Positions 36,587 to 45,699 are shown, counted from the first letter of the stretch. The stretch: 64,000 bases of DNA from Ardenticatenaceae bacterium (GCA_020634245.1 JACKCC010000010.1:1-64000); one strand, 5' to 3'. The notes: a model not told the origin generated them from the sequence alone. Numbers and translations: made by a program.

Positions 36587-36640
36587 GTTCAAGACCCCAG
36601 GAAATCCCAAAGAACCACAGTTTTTTCTGCCTTCTGCCCT

Positions 36641-37261
36641 CTAATTTCTGCCTTTGAATGGCTGCCGGATAACCGTTTTCCATTTCTCCGACGCGGCCTT
36701 GCGAATGTCACTAAGGTAGATTTCGTGATGTTTACCGGCAAGCGCGCCCCCGTTGGCTGCAATAAAATCATGGAGTTTAGCAATCGTCGGGCCTTCCTCG
36801 GAAAACGGGCCGATGTGCATGATTTGTGCTGCCTGTCCTTCGGCATACGCTTCAAAGCACATGAGAGGTAGCGCCGCTGGGTTCTTCTTCCTTTTGACTT
36901 GCTCGACGGCTTCAGCAAACAATTCTGGCGTCACAAACTCCGGCTGCATCATCAGCAGTGTCCACAGCCAGTCCCCCTTCTTCTCCACGCTAAATTGGAC
37001 CATATCCTCCGCCCACCACAGCCCTTCCAGGGGCATCACGCTGTAATCGACCTGCTGCGCTCCCTTTTTGATCATAAATTTTAACTGGTAAGAGACGGCA
37101 AACAATGCTTCCGTCGCCTCCTGAAAAAATGGCGTCGTATTGGGATCGCCCGCGCCGTCAATCATTAAAAAGTTCATCGCCGGCACATCGACCACGGCCA
37201 CTTCTTTGGCCGAAGGTCCGTACAAATGCTTCAATTCTTTCTTGTAATCAATCTTTTTCAT
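36641..37261 (-). CDS. GyrI-like small-molecule-binding domain protein
   Basis: 206 residues, a stand-alone GyrI-like domain of the long type (MKKIDYKKELKHLYGPS at the start; IMHIGPFSEEGPTIAKLHDF and KHHEIYLSD near the end). The family binds small hydrophobic compounds and some members hydrolyse electrophiles. No DNA-binding domain. It precedes the MerR regulator on the same strand with a 172-bp gap that contains a REP-like repeat. Confidence 0.88.
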   Translation of the reverse strand: MKKIDYKKELKHLYGPSAKEVAVVDVPAMNFLMIDGAGDPNTTPFFQEATEALFAVSYQLKFMIKKGAQQVDYSVMPLEGLWWAEDMVQFSVEKKGDWLWTLLMMQPEFVTPELFAEAVEQVKRKKNPAALPLMCFEAYAEGQAAQIMHIGPFSEEGPTIAKLHDFIAANGGALAGKHHEIYLSDIRKAASEKWKTVIRQPFKGRN

Positions 37262-37448
37262 TTGCTTATCCTAGGCTGCGGCCGGTGTCCCCACCGCGCC
37301 GCCCGTATTCTGAACATTTGTGCTAAGTATAAACCATCCAGTGGGTGGAGAGTCAAGGGTTGACGAAACGGCCGTTCCCCACAATAATATCTTAGGGAAT
37401 AACGGTTGTCGCGGCGCTCTCGAAGCGCTCATTCCCAGGGAGTAAATC

Positions 37449-37895
37449 ATGACCAACGACCCAATTGATGTCCGCCCCCCAAACCCCAGTGAAAAACTGC
37501 TGCGGGAAAAGTTTGCCGAAAGCATCGCTAACCAGGCCGAACTCATGGACAAACTGGCCCAGCAGTTACTCACCCTGGAACTGGCCATTCCCGGTCTGTA
37601 TGCCACCGTCCTGAAACTGCTCCAGGGCGATCAAGCCACATTGCCGGTCAACAACTGGCTCTACTTCACCTTTGCCTGCTGGTTTGTCGCCCTGGCTTTG
37701 ACCCTGGTCAGTCTGATTCCGCGTGACTGGAAGGTAGACCCCACCATTTTGCAAAAAGACCCCATCGGAAAAGGCAATGTCCGGGGTTTAGAAGAATTTT
37801 TCAATGACAGCGCCCGTTACAAGCGCCGCCTGCTTGTCCCGGCCATTTTGTTGTTCTGGCTGGGCATTTTGAGCGCGGCCTTGATTGTGTTTTGA
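37449..37895 (+). CDS. Two-TM protein of the CHAT operon, candidate membrane effector
   Basis: 148 residues. The N-terminal 65 residues are soluble and helical (acidic/basic, NQAELMDKLAQQLLTLE). Two hydrophobic helices follow, about 68-90 and 128-148, with the C-terminus ending at the membrane. It begins the operon 52 bp before the zinc-ribbon gene. Short two-TM proteins with a cytosolic helical part are frequent effectors next to regulated NTPases in bacterial conflict systems, where they perforate the membrane. No named family was recognised, so the effector role is inference. Confidence 0.75.
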   Translation: MTNDPIDVRPPNPSEKLLREKFAESIANQAELMDKLAQQLLTLELAIPGLYATVLKLLQGDQATLPVNNWLYFTFACWFVALALTLVSLIPRDWKVDPTILQKDPIGKGNVRGLEEFFNDSARYKRRLLVPAILLFWLGILSAALIVF

Positions 37896-37899
37896 GGGA

Positions 37900-37930
37900 G
37901 ACTTTTGAAGTTTTTGAAACTTCAAAAGTC
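37900..37930 (+). promoter_or_regulatory. Strong hairpin between first and second gene of the CHAT operon
   Basis: Perfect 14-bp arms (GACTTTTGAAGTTT and complement) with a 3-nt loop, placed 5 bp after the stop of the two-TM gene and 17 bp before the next ATG. It could attenuate transcription or protect mRNA so that the operon genes are made in different amounts. It is also of the general snap-back type found in other gaps here. Confidence 0.7.
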
Positions 37931-37947
37931 TTGCGAGGGAGAACCCA

Positions 37948-38181
37948 ATGGAAAAACGAATCAAATTCAAATGCTGGAACTGCCAACGTGAATACAGTTT
38001 GCTGCAACAGGTAGAAGGCAACCCCAAATTGTTTGTAGAATGTCCATTTTGCGGGGCTGAAGGTATAGCTGATCTGGCACCGTACCGAACCAAAAACACG
38101 ACCGTGATGCGCGGCGGGGAAGGCGACATACCCGGCTTCAGTCTGCCCGACGTCCTCCCCACCCGGCCTCGTGAGGATTGA
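37948..38181 (+). CDS. Zinc-ribbon protein of the CHAT operon
   Basis: 77 residues. A zinc ribbon is visible: CWNC near residues 9-12 and CPFC near 32-35. The tail is Pro/Arg-rich and disordered. The ATG follows GAGGGAG. Its stop overlaps the ribosome-site region of the CHAT gene, with 2 bp between stop and the next ATG, so the two are coupled. No family was recognised. It might act as an adaptor or nucleic-acid sensor for the CHAT protein. Confidence 0.78.
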   Translation: MEKRIKFKCWNCQREYSLLQQVEGNPKLFVECPFCGAEGIADLAPYRTKNTTVMRGGEGDIPGFSLPDVLPTRPRED

Positions 38182-38183
38182 CC

Positions 38184-41100
38184 ATGCCGGCTCACGTCAG
38201 CCAGACACCATTCATTATTCGTCCCCGGGCTGATTTGCTTGAAGCGTACCCGGTTTTACAACACAATGCCAACAATCTGGCACGGCTGTACGCCAACTCG
38301 GTTGTGGTGCAAGAAGAGCATTTGCAGCAGATTGGCCAGCAGTTGTGGCAGGTGCTGGATGTGGCCGAACCGTTGGCGCAGGCCCGTCAGCAGGCGGGCA
38401 GCCATATCTTGCCCATCATCATCGAAAGTGATTCGGCAGCTATTCACCAACTGCCCTGGGAAACATTGTACCATCCTGAGCATGGTTTTCTGGGCAAGCA
38501 CAACGGCTTTACCCTGTCGCGCCGCATTCCCGACGGCGCGGGCCAACTGCCTGACTTGCAAACCGGGCCGCTGCGCGTCCTGCTGTTTACCTCCCTGCCC
38601 GATGATTTGGACGCCGACAAAGAGCGGCTGGATGTGGAGGAGGAGCAGGCCCAAATTTCAGAAGCGCTGACGCCCTGGATTGCTCAGGGATTGATTGAAT
38701 TGAAAATGCCGGACGACGGCCGTTTCTCCACCCTGCAAGAATTCCTGCGCACCTTCCAGCCCCACCTGCTGTTTTTAAGCGGCCACGGCAAGTTTGTAAA
38801 CGAGCCGCACCAGGCCAACGAGCCATTTTCCATTTTCCTGTTTGAAGACGAACACGGCCGTAGCCAGCCCATCCATGAAAAAGCAATCGCCGACGCCTTC
38901 CTGGGGCGCGGCCTGGGCTGTGTCGTCCTCAACGCCTGCCAACTGGGCAAAACAGCTTCCGCCGACCTGACCAACGGGCTGACCTGGCGCTTGAACCGGG
39001 CCGGCATCCCCTACGTGGTGGGGATGCGCGAGTCGGTAATGGACCGGGCCGGGACGCTGTTTAGCCGCGCCTTTGGCGATGCCGTCGCCCGGCAGGAGCG
39101 CATTGACGTCGCCTTGCAGGCCGGGCGGCAGGCGATTCACACGCCGTTAAAAGACAGCCCGCGGCTGGCAAGCGGCATTTTGCCGCCCGACGCCAGCGGG
39201 CTGGCCGAACAAAGCCTGGGGCAGTGGTGTCTGCCATTGCTGCTGGCCCGGGAAACGGAGCGGCCGCTCATCGATTGGCAGTTTACGCCCCGGCCGCCGG
39301 CCGAGCGGCTGATCAATCAAACCTTGCATACCGTCACCCTGCCGCCGCGCTTTTTGGGCCGCCGTTCCGAACTGCGCGACCTCAAAAGCCGGCTGCGCAC
39401 CGGAAGGCTGCGCCAACTGCTCATCACCGGCCCCGGCGGGCAGGGCAAAACGGCCCTGGCCGGTAAATTGGCCCAGGATTTGCAGCAAAACGGTTATCTG
39501 GTGGCCGCCTACTCGGCCCGGCCGGAAAACAGCTGGCTGGATTTTATTCTGGAATTGGAGCTGCTGCTGACCGCCGAAAATGCCGATAAGTACAACCGGA
39601 TGCTGCCCCGCTACACCGACGAGGCCGATAAAGCCAGCCTGCTGCTGCGCCTGCTCATGCAGCAGGCCGGGAACAAAGTTGTCCTCTTTTTTGACAATTT
39701 GGAATCATTGCAAGACCCGCACACGCAGCAGTTGCAAGATGCGCGGCTGGCAGCCTGGATTACGGCGGCCCAGGGATTAGCCGCCCCGGGCTTGATTTTG
39801 CTGCTGACCTCCCGCTGGCGGCTGCCCGACTGGCCCGAGGCCGACCTATGGCCACTGAGCCGGGCCAACTATGGCGACTTTTTGCAAATGGCCCGGACCA
39901 TCCTCCCCGCGCCGTTTATGCAAAACCGGGAACGGTTGTACCGGGTGTACACCACTTTGCACGGCAACGGCCGTGCCCTCACCTTCTTCGCCGCTGCCCT
40001 GCAAACGTTAACCGGCGACGAGGAAGAAACATTCCTGGCCCAACTGGCCCAGGCCGAAGCCGACATCCAGATGAACATGGCCCTGGACCTGATTGTCGGC
40101 CACCTGGAACCGGCGGCGCGCGCCCTGCTGGAACGGCTGCCCGCCTACCAGACGCCGGTTCTGGTCGAAGGCATCATCAAGTTGGGGCTGGATTTACAGC
40201 CGGCGGTAGAGCAATTACTGCCCCGGCTGCTGGCCGTTTCATTGGTGGAAGTGACGGTCAACCACGCCTGGCAGGCCGTAGAATACCAACTGCCGCCGTT
40301 GGTGGTAGATTGGTTAAAGCGCGAGCAAGGGCTGGCGCTAGAGGCGGAATTCCTTCGCATAGCCTCTGACTACCAACACTATTTGTACCGGGCCGAGCGC
40401 CGCACGCTAATGCAAGCGCTGACCGCACACCAGGCGCTGCGCGCCGCCGCCCAAAAAGAGGCCGCCGATCGTTTTGCCCTGGATTGGATTGTGGGACGAT
40501 TGAACCGGCAGGGGCTGTACCAGACGCTGTTGACGGAGTGGCTGCCTGACATGTGCGAATCAGACAATTTGCTGATCAAGGCCGAGGCGTTGGGGCAAAG
40601 TGGCAAACAGCACTTGCATCTGGGCAACTTCAGCCAGGCGCTGCCTTTTTTCCAGCGCTCCCTCAAAATCTGGCAGGAAATCGGCGACAAATACGGCGAA
40701 GGGACGACCCTCAATAATATCTCCCAAATTTTCAAGGCCCGCGGCGACTACGACACCGCCCTCGACTTCCTCCAGCGCTCCCTCAAAATCAGTCAGGAAA
40801 TCGGCGACAAATCCGGCGAAGGGACGACCCTCAATAATATCTCCCAAATCTATGATGCCCGCGGCGACTACGACACCGCCCTCGACTTCCTCCAGCGCTC
40901 CCTCAAAATCAGTCAGGAAATCGGCGACAAATACGGCGAAGGGACGACCCTCAATAATATGGCCACAACTGCTCATGCCCGCGGCGACTACGACACCGCC
41001 CTCGACTTCCTCCAGCGCTCCCTCAAAATCAGTCAGGAAATCGGCGACAAATACGGCGAAGGGACGACCCTCAATAATATGGCCACAACTGCTCATGCCC

Positions 41101-42227
41101 GCGGCGACTACGACACCGCCCTCGACTTCCTCCAGCGCTCCCTCAAAATCAGTCAGGAAATCGGCGACAAATACGGCGAAGGGACGACCCTCAATAATAT
41201 GGCCACAACTGCTCATGCCCGCGGCGACTACGACACCGCCCTCGACTTCCTCCAGCGCTCCCTCAAAATCAGTCAGGAAATCGGCGACAAATACGGCGAA
41301 GGGACGACCCTCAATAATATGGCCACAACTGCTCATGCCCGCGGCGACTACGACACCGCCCTCGACTTCCTCCAGCGCTCCCTCAAAATCAGTCAGGAAA
41401 TCGGCGACAAATACGGCGAAGGGACGACCCTCAATAATATGGCCACAACTGCTCATGCCCGCGGCGACTACGACACCGCCCTCGACTTCCTCCAGCGCTC
41501 CCTCAAAATCAGTCAGGAAATCGGCGACAAATCCGGCGAAGGGACGACCCTCAATAATATGGCCACAACTGCTCATGCCCGCGGCGACTACGACACCGCC
41601 CTCGACTTCCTCCAGCGCTCCCTCAAAATCAGTCAGGAAATCGGCGACAAATACGGCGAAGGGACGACCCTCAATAATATGGCCACAACTGCTCATGCCC
41701 GCGGCGACTACGACACCGCCCTCGACTTCCTCCAGCGCTCCCTCAAAATCAGTCAGGAAATCGGCGACAAATACGGCGAAGGGACGACCCTCAATAATAT
41801 GGCCACAACTGCTCATGCCCGCGGCGACTACGACACCGCCCTCGACTTCCTCCAGCGCTCCCTCAAAATCAGTCAGGAAATCGGCGACAAATACGGCGAA
41901 GGGACGACCCTCAATAATATGGCCACAACTGCTCATGCCCGCGGCGACTACGACACCGCCCTCGACTTCCTCCAGCGCTCCCTCAAAATCAGTCAGGAAA
42001 TCGGCGACGCGGCCGGATTCTGTGCCACAATGTTTAATATGGGGTTTATGCATTGGCAAAATGGGGAACAAGATGAGGCGATGTCGGCCTGGATCTCTGC
42101 CTACCAAATTGCTCGCAAAATCAATCTGGCCCAAGTGCTGCAAGCCCTGGATGGACTGGCCGGGCAGTTGGGGCTGCCCGGCGGCCTGGCTGCCTGGGAA
42201 CGCTTTGCCCAGCAAATGGAGTCTTGA
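38184..42227 (+). CDS. CHAT protease - STAND NTPase - TPR array protein
   Basis: 1347 residues. CHAT caspase-like protease at about 1-345, with catalytic His201 in LSGHGK and Cys252 in LNACQLG. STAND/AP-type NTPase at about 385-680, with Walker A GPGGQGKT at 416-423, Walker B LFFDN with Asp504, and the sensor-like LLTSR. Helical winged region to about 800. Then at least eleven TPR units of exactly 40 residues (about 810-1290), most of them identical, and a short unique C-terminus. Architecture is that of an NLR-like signalling protein: the TPR array senses, the NTPase oligomerises and the protease is the output. ATG 38184 is chosen over TTG 38178 for its GAGG site. Last of three genes, coupled to the zinc-ribbon gene. 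Confidence 0.9.
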   Translation: MPAHVSQTPFIIRPRADLLEAYPVLQHNANNLARLYANSVVVQEEHLQQIGQQLWQVLDVAEPLAQARQQAGSHILPIIIESDSAAIHQLPWETLYHPEHGFLGKHNGFTLSRRIPDGAGQLPDLQTGPLRVLLFTSLPDDLDADKERLDVEEEQAQISEALTPWIAQGLIELKMPDDGRFSTLQEFLRTFQPHLLFLSGHGKFVNEPHQANEPFSIFLFEDEHGRSQPIHEKAIADAFLGRGLGCVVLNACQLGKTASADLTNGLTWRLNRAGIPYVVGMRESVMDRAGTLFSRAFGDAVARQERIDVALQAGRQAIHTPLKDSPRLASGILPPDASGLAEQSLGQWCLPLLLARETERPLIDWQFTPRPPAERLINQTLHTVTLPPRFLGRRSELRDLKSRLRTGRLRQLLITGPGGQGKTALAGKLAQDLQQNGYLVAAYSARPENSWLDFILELELLLTAENADKYNRMLPRYTDEADKASLLLRLLMQQAGNKVVLFFDNLESLQDPHTQQLQDARLAAWITAAQGLAAPGLILLLTSRWRLPDWPEADLWPLSRANYGDFLQMARTILPAPFMQNRERLYRVYTTLHGNGRALTFFAAALQTLTGDEEETFLAQLAQAEADIQMNMALDLIVGHLEPAARALLERLPAYQTPVLVEGIIKLGLDLQPAVEQLLPRLLAVSLVEVTVNHAWQAVEYQLPPLVVDWLKREQGLALEAEFLRIASDYQHYLYRAERRTLMQALTAHQALRAAAQKEAADRFALDWIVGRLNRQGLYQTLLTEWLPDMCESDNLLIKAEALGQSGKQHLHLGNFSQALPFFQRSLKIWQEIGDKYGEGTTLNNISQIFKARGDYDTALDFLQRSLKISQEIGDKSGEGTTLNNISQIYDARGDYDTALDFLQRSLKISQEIGDKYGEGTTLNNMATTAHARGDYDTALDFLQRSLKISQEIGDKYGEGTTLNNMATTAHARGDYDTALDFLQRSLKISQEIGDKYGEGTTLNNMATTAHARGDYDTALDFLQRSLKISQEIGDKYGEGTTLNNMATTAHARGDYDTALDFLQRSLKISQEIGDKYGEGTTLNNMATTAHARGDYDTALDFLQRSLKISQEIGDKSGEGTTLNNMATTAHARGDYDTALDFLQRSLKISQEIGDKYGEGTTLNNMATTAHARGDYDTALDFLQRSLKISQEIGDKYGEGTTLNNMATTAHARGDYDTALDFLQRSLKISQEIGDKYGEGTTLNNMATTAHARGDYDTALDFLQRSLKISQEIGDAAGFCATMFNMGFMHWQNGEQDEAMSAWISAYQIARKINLAQVLQALDGLAGQLGLPGGLAAWERFAQQMES
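40741..42008 (+). repeat. Tandem array of near-identical 120-bp TPR units
   Basis: Units start every 120 bp at 40741, 40861 and so on to 41821, with a partial unit at 41941-42008 and a divergent one at 40621. The nine units from 40861 to 41940 are identical except one A/C change in the unit at 41461 (also found in the unit at 40741). Identity extends to silent positions, so the array was copied recently. 120 bp is a multiple of three, so gain or loss of units keeps the frame. Confidence 0.97.
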
Positions 42228-42231
42228 ACCA

Positions 42232-42246
42232 AAGTGCCGGGCACTT
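42232..42246. terminator. Short palindrome after the CHAT gene
   Basis: AAGTGCC and GGCACTT flank one base, 4 bp after the CHAT stop. It may serve as a weak terminator for both strands. No T-run. Confidence 0.35.
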
Positions 42247-42348
42247 CTACCGAACGGCCAACGCCCCCCGCCGCGACCAGCTAAACCAAGCCCCGCCAGC
42301 CAACAGCAACAAGACCAGCGCCAGCCCTATGCCGCTGACGGCAATCAT
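42247..42348 (-). CDS. Possible 33-aa single-helix membrane peptide
   Basis: Open frame from an ATG at 42348, 28 bp after cysNC on the same strand, with a G-rich GGTGGGGG stretch before it. The product is one hydrophobic helix ending in WSRRGALAVR. It could be a real small membrane protein or chance. No family recognised. Confidence 0.3.
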   Translation of the reverse strand: MIAVSGIGLALVLLLLAGGAWFSWSRRGALAVR

Positions 42349-42376
42349 CCCCCACCGGCAAACACCGGCCCGGAAC

Positions 42377-44287
42377 TCAAGCTGCCGCCAAAATGCCTCG
42401 TCTTTTCAGTTCGGTCATGATTTGAGCCACGATGTCGTCAACACTTTGAATGTCGGTTTCCACCACGATTTCGGCGTTTTCCGGCTCTTCGTAGGGCGAG
42501 GAAATGCCGGTGAAGTTGTCGATTTCGCCGGCCATCGCTTTGGCGTAAAAACCTTTGGTATCGCGGCGCTTGACCACATCCAGATCACATTTGACGTAGA
42601 TTTCCAGGAATCTGCCTTCCGGCACCAACTGTCGCGCAAATCGGCGGTCGGCGGAAAAAGGCGAAATAAAACAGGCCAGCGTCACATTACCATGCGCAAA
42701 GGACAGCTTGGCCAATTCCCCGGCGCGGCGAATATTTTCCTGCCGGTCGGCACTGCTAAAACCTAAATCCCCGTTCAAACCATGCCGCAAATTGTCGCCA
42801 TCCAGATACATCGTGTGCACGCCGTCGGCAAAAAGCTGCCGTTCCAGCTTCTTGGCAATCGTTGATTTACCGGAACCGGAAAGCCCGGTAAACCAGAGAA
42901 CGGCCGCTTTGTGGCCATGCCGTTCTTCGCGCTGCGCCAGACTGATCCCTTCCTGCTCCCAAACGACATTACTGGATTTCGGCCGTGAGGGCGCTGTGTC
43001 CACCTCGCCCTCACGAAGCTGTCCGATGTCCTGTGACCTGCCCCGAATCATGCCCGCCGCCACCGTATTGTTCGTCGCCGGATCGATGAGAATAAAGCTG
43101 CCCGTGCCCCGGTTCAGTTGGTAGCGGTCATAATACAGCGGCTGAGTCGTCGTCAGTTGAATCCGGCCGATTTCGTTAAGCGTCAGCGTGTCGGCCGCTT
43201 CACGGTGCATCGTATCCACGTCAATCTTGTAATTCAACTCCGCAACAAAGCCGTTGACCAGCCGGGTCGTGTGCTGCACCCAGTACATGCTGCGCGGCTT
43301 CATCGGTTCCTCGCTCATCCAGCAGATGGTCGCATCCACCCGATTGCTCTTTTGCGGCAGGTTGCTGGTGCGTACAATCATATCGCCCCGGCTGATGTCA
43401 ATCTCATCTTCCAGCGTCAAGATGACCGAGTCACCTACGTTCGCCTCAGCCAGCTCCTGCCCGGCTACGACAATCGACTTCACTTGGCTGGACAAACCAG
43501 AGGGCAGTACGACAACCTTTTCCCCTTTGGCAACACGACCGGAAGCAATCTGCCCGGCATAGCCGCGGAAATTCTGGTTGGGACGAATCACGTACTGCAC
43601 CGGATAGCGGAAATCGACTTTATTCAGGCTGGCCCCCACGTTAACCGTTTCCAGGTGATGCAGCAGCGTCGGGCCGTCGTACCAGGGCATCTTCTCGCTT
43701 TTTTCAACCACGTTGTCGCCGCGCAAAGCCGAAACGGGGATGTAGGTCACATCTTGGACGTTTAATTTGCGGGAAAACCCGGTGTATTCCTGGACGATTT
43801 GATTGTAAATGGCTTGATCGTAATCGACCAAATCCATCTTGTTGACAGCGACCATCAAGTGAGGAATACGCAGTAAAGTAGCCAGGAAGCCGTGCCGTTT
43901 GGACTGGGTGAGAACGCCGTTGCGGGCGTCGATAAGGATGATGGCTAATTCGGCCGTGGATGCGCCGGTGACCATGTTGCGCGTGTACTGGATGTGGCCC
44001 GGTGTGTCGGCGATGATGAATTTGCGCTTGGGCGTGGCGAAGTAGCGGTAAGCCACGTCGATGGTGATTTTTTGTTCCCGCTCGGCGCGCAGGCCGTCAG
44101 TCAGCAGGGCCAGATCGACTTCTTCGTCGCCCCGGCTCTGGCTGGCCCGCTCGACGGCTTCCATCTGGTCTTCAAAGATGGATTTGGAATCGTACAGCAG
44201 CCGGCCGATGAGGGTGCTTTTGCCATCATCCACACTGCCGGCGGTGGTAAAACGTAACAGTTCGATTTGTTGGTTTGTGTCAGTCAT
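42377..44287 (-). CDS. cysNC: Bifunctional sulfate adenylyltransferase subunit 1 / adenylylsulfate kinase (CysN-CysC)
   Basis: 636 residues. The N-terminal GTPase (1 to about 440) regulates ATP sulfurylase: GSVDDGKST, DTPGHIQYTRN and NKMDLVD are seen. The C-terminal APS kinase (about 455-636) has GLSGSGKST and makes PAPS from APS. Together with CysD it activates sulfate. It follows cysD after 111 bp, a gap filled with short repeats of GTAGTC-type words. No cysH or sulfite reductase is in the window, so the use of PAPS (assimilation or sulfation) is open. Confidence 0.97.
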   Translation of the reverse strand: MTDTNQQIELLRFTTAGSVDDGKSTLIGRLLYDSKSIFEDQMEAVERASQSRGDEEVDLALLTDGLRAEREQKITIDVAYRYFATPKRKFIIADTPGHIQYTRNMVTGASTAELAIILIDARNGVLTQSKRHGFLATLLRIPHLMVAVNKMDLVDYDQAIYNQIVQEYTGFSRKLNVQDVTYIPVSALRGDNVVEKSEKMPWYDGPTLLHHLETVNVGASLNKVDFRYPVQYVIRPNQNFRGYAGQIASGRVAKGEKVVVLPSGLSSQVKSIVVAGQELAEANVGDSVILTLEDEIDISRGDMIVRTSNLPQKSNRVDATICWMSEEPMKPRSMYWVQHTTRLVNGFVAELNYKIDVDTMHREAADTLTLNEIGRIQLTTTQPLYYDRYQLNRGTGSFILIDPATNNTVAAGMIRGRSQDIGQLREGEVDTAPSRPKSSNVVWEQEGISLAQREERHGHKAAVLWFTGLSGSGKSTIAKKLERQLFADGVHTMYLDGDNLRHGLNGDLGFSSADRQENIRRAGELAKLSFAHGNVTLACFISPFSADRRFARQLVPEGRFLEIYVKCDLDVVKRRDTKGFYAKAMAGEIDNFTGISSPYEEPENAEIVVETDIQSVDDIVAQIMTELKRRGILAAA

Positions 44288-44398
44288 TTCGTTAGTTCCG
44301 TAGTCGTTAGTCTAGCAGTCTGGTAGTCGTTAGTCTGGCAGTCATTTCATTGGCTTCACAAATTGACTACCTGACAACTTGACTACTTGACTATTCGA
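44288..44398. repeat. Word-repeat gap between cysD and cysNC
   Basis: The gap consists of repeated GTAGTCGTTAGTCTGGCAGTC-like words on the left and of complementary GACTACCTGACAACTTGAC-like words on the right, so it can fold back on itself. No gene. Confidence 0.6.
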
Positions 44399-45295
44399 CT
44401 AAAAGTAGCCTACCTTCTTCCTGTCTTCCATCGCTGCTTCGGAGCGTTTGTCGTCGGCGCGGGCGCCGCGTTCGGTAACGCGGGCGGCAGCGACTTCATC
44501 GACGATGTCGTGGATGCTGCTGGCTACCGATTCAACGGCTCCGGTACAGGTCATGTCGCCAATGGTGCGGAAGCGGATGACTTTACGCTCGACTGTTTCG
44601 CCAGCCACCGGGTAGACGACATCGGAAGCGGCCAGGAGGACGCCGTCGCGGTTAATGATGTCGCGTTCGTGAGAGAAGTAGAGCGAAGGCAGTTCGATCT
44701 CTTCCATCTGGATGTACTGCCAGACGTCTAGCTCAGTCCAGTTGCTGATGGGGAAGACGCGGAAGTTTTCGTTGGGCTTTTTACGGCCGTTATACAAATT
44801 CCACAGTTCCGGCCGCTGATTTTTGGGATCCCACTGGCCAAACTCGTCGCGGTGGGAGAAGAAGCGCTCTTTGGCGCGGGCTTTCTCTTCGTCGCGCCGC
44901 GCCCCGCCGATGGCGGCATCCACTTTGAACTCGGCCAACGCATCCAGCAGCGTAACGGTTTGCAGCCCGTTGCGGCTGGCGTAAGGGCCAGTTTCTTCGA
45001 CAACGCGTCCCTGGTCGATGCTGTCCTGCACGTAGCGAACGACCAGGCGAGCGCCCAGCTTTTCCATCAACGCATCGCGGAATTGCAGCGTTTCCAGGAA
45101 GTTGTGACCGGTATCGATATGCAATAAGGTGAAGGGAATGGACGCGGGATAGAATGCCTTGCGGGCCAGGTAGGCCAGGATGATGCTGTCCTTACCGCCA
45201 GAGAAGAGGAGAAACGGCCGTTCAAATTGAGCCGCCACTTCCCGCATCACGTAAATCGCTTCCGATTCCAGTATTTTGAGATGACTATAACGCAT
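44399..45295 (-). CDS. cysD: Sulfate adenylyltransferase subunit 2 (CysD)
   Basis: 298 residues. The PP-loop ATP pyrophosphatase motif FSGGKDSIILAYLA near residue 31 identifies it; QRPELWNLYNGR and WTELDVWQYI are conserved further on. It forms ATP sulfurylase with CysN and makes APS from sulfate and ATP. The ATG at 45295, preceded by an AGGAA site, is preferred over the longer frame because conserved sequence begins there. Confidence 0.97.
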   Translation of the reverse strand: MRYSHLKILESEAIYVMREVAAQFERPFLLFSGGKDSIILAYLARKAFYPASIPFTLLHIDTGHNFLETLQFRDALMEKLGARLVVRYVQDSIDQGRVVEETGPYASRNGLQTVTLLDALAEFKVDAAIGGARRDEEKARAKERFFSHRDEFGQWDPKNQRPELWNLYNGRKKPNENFRVFPISNWTELDVWQYIQMEEIELPSLYFSHERDIINRDGVLLAASDVVYPVAGETVERKVIRFRTIGDMTCTGAVESVASSIHDIVDEVAAARVTERGARADDKRSEAAMEDRKKVGYF

Positions 45296-45687
45296 AATAA
45301 GATTCCTGTTCAGGATTTTTTCAAACGAGGAAGTATAGAGGTTTTGGGACGATTTGACTATTCGAGCACGCACAAATCAGGGAAACAGGGTTTTTCAGTT
45401 TTCGCGCCAGTGTAACTTCCCGGAAGCTGGTAAACCGTTTACTGAACGAGTGCGGCTCGGCCAAAAATCGCCCAATTCAGCTTCCGGGGAGTTTTGTGAC
45501 GGACTTTTGAAAACCCCTGCAGGGAAATCGCCCGTCAAAGAAGGAGTTGTACAAATCGATGCGCTCCGGTGCCTGGCGCGCCGCCAATACTTCTCATAAA
45601 GGCTGGCCGCCATCCCATATTTCACGAAAAGCGCATGGCTAATTGTTTGATTTAACTTGTAGCTCATGGGTAAAAAGTGTGCGTCAA
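45296..45687. other. About 390 bp without a gene upstream of cysD
   Basis: No open frame with a ribosome site or recognisable motif. CCCGGAAGCTG (45419-45429) is repeated inverted at 45478-45488, giving an 11-bp stem across 48 nt; this may be a regulatory structure in the cysD leader or a terminator-like repeat. I see no known riboswitch. Confidence 0.5.
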
Positions 45688-45699
45688 TGTGACAGTCAC

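Noticed and set aside
40741..42008. Direct repeats as a CRISPR array
   Set aside because: Units are contiguous 120-bp copies with no unique spacers, and they encode TPR motifs in frame.
40560..42420. Long open frames of 551 (minus) and 606 (plus) codons over the TPR array
   Set aside because: The repeat unit is 120 bp, a multiple of three, so any frame open in one unit stays open in all. They are shadows of the CHAT-TPR gene.
43118..43765. 215-codon plus-strand frame in cysNC
   Set aside because: Shadow of the conserved GTPase/kinase gene.
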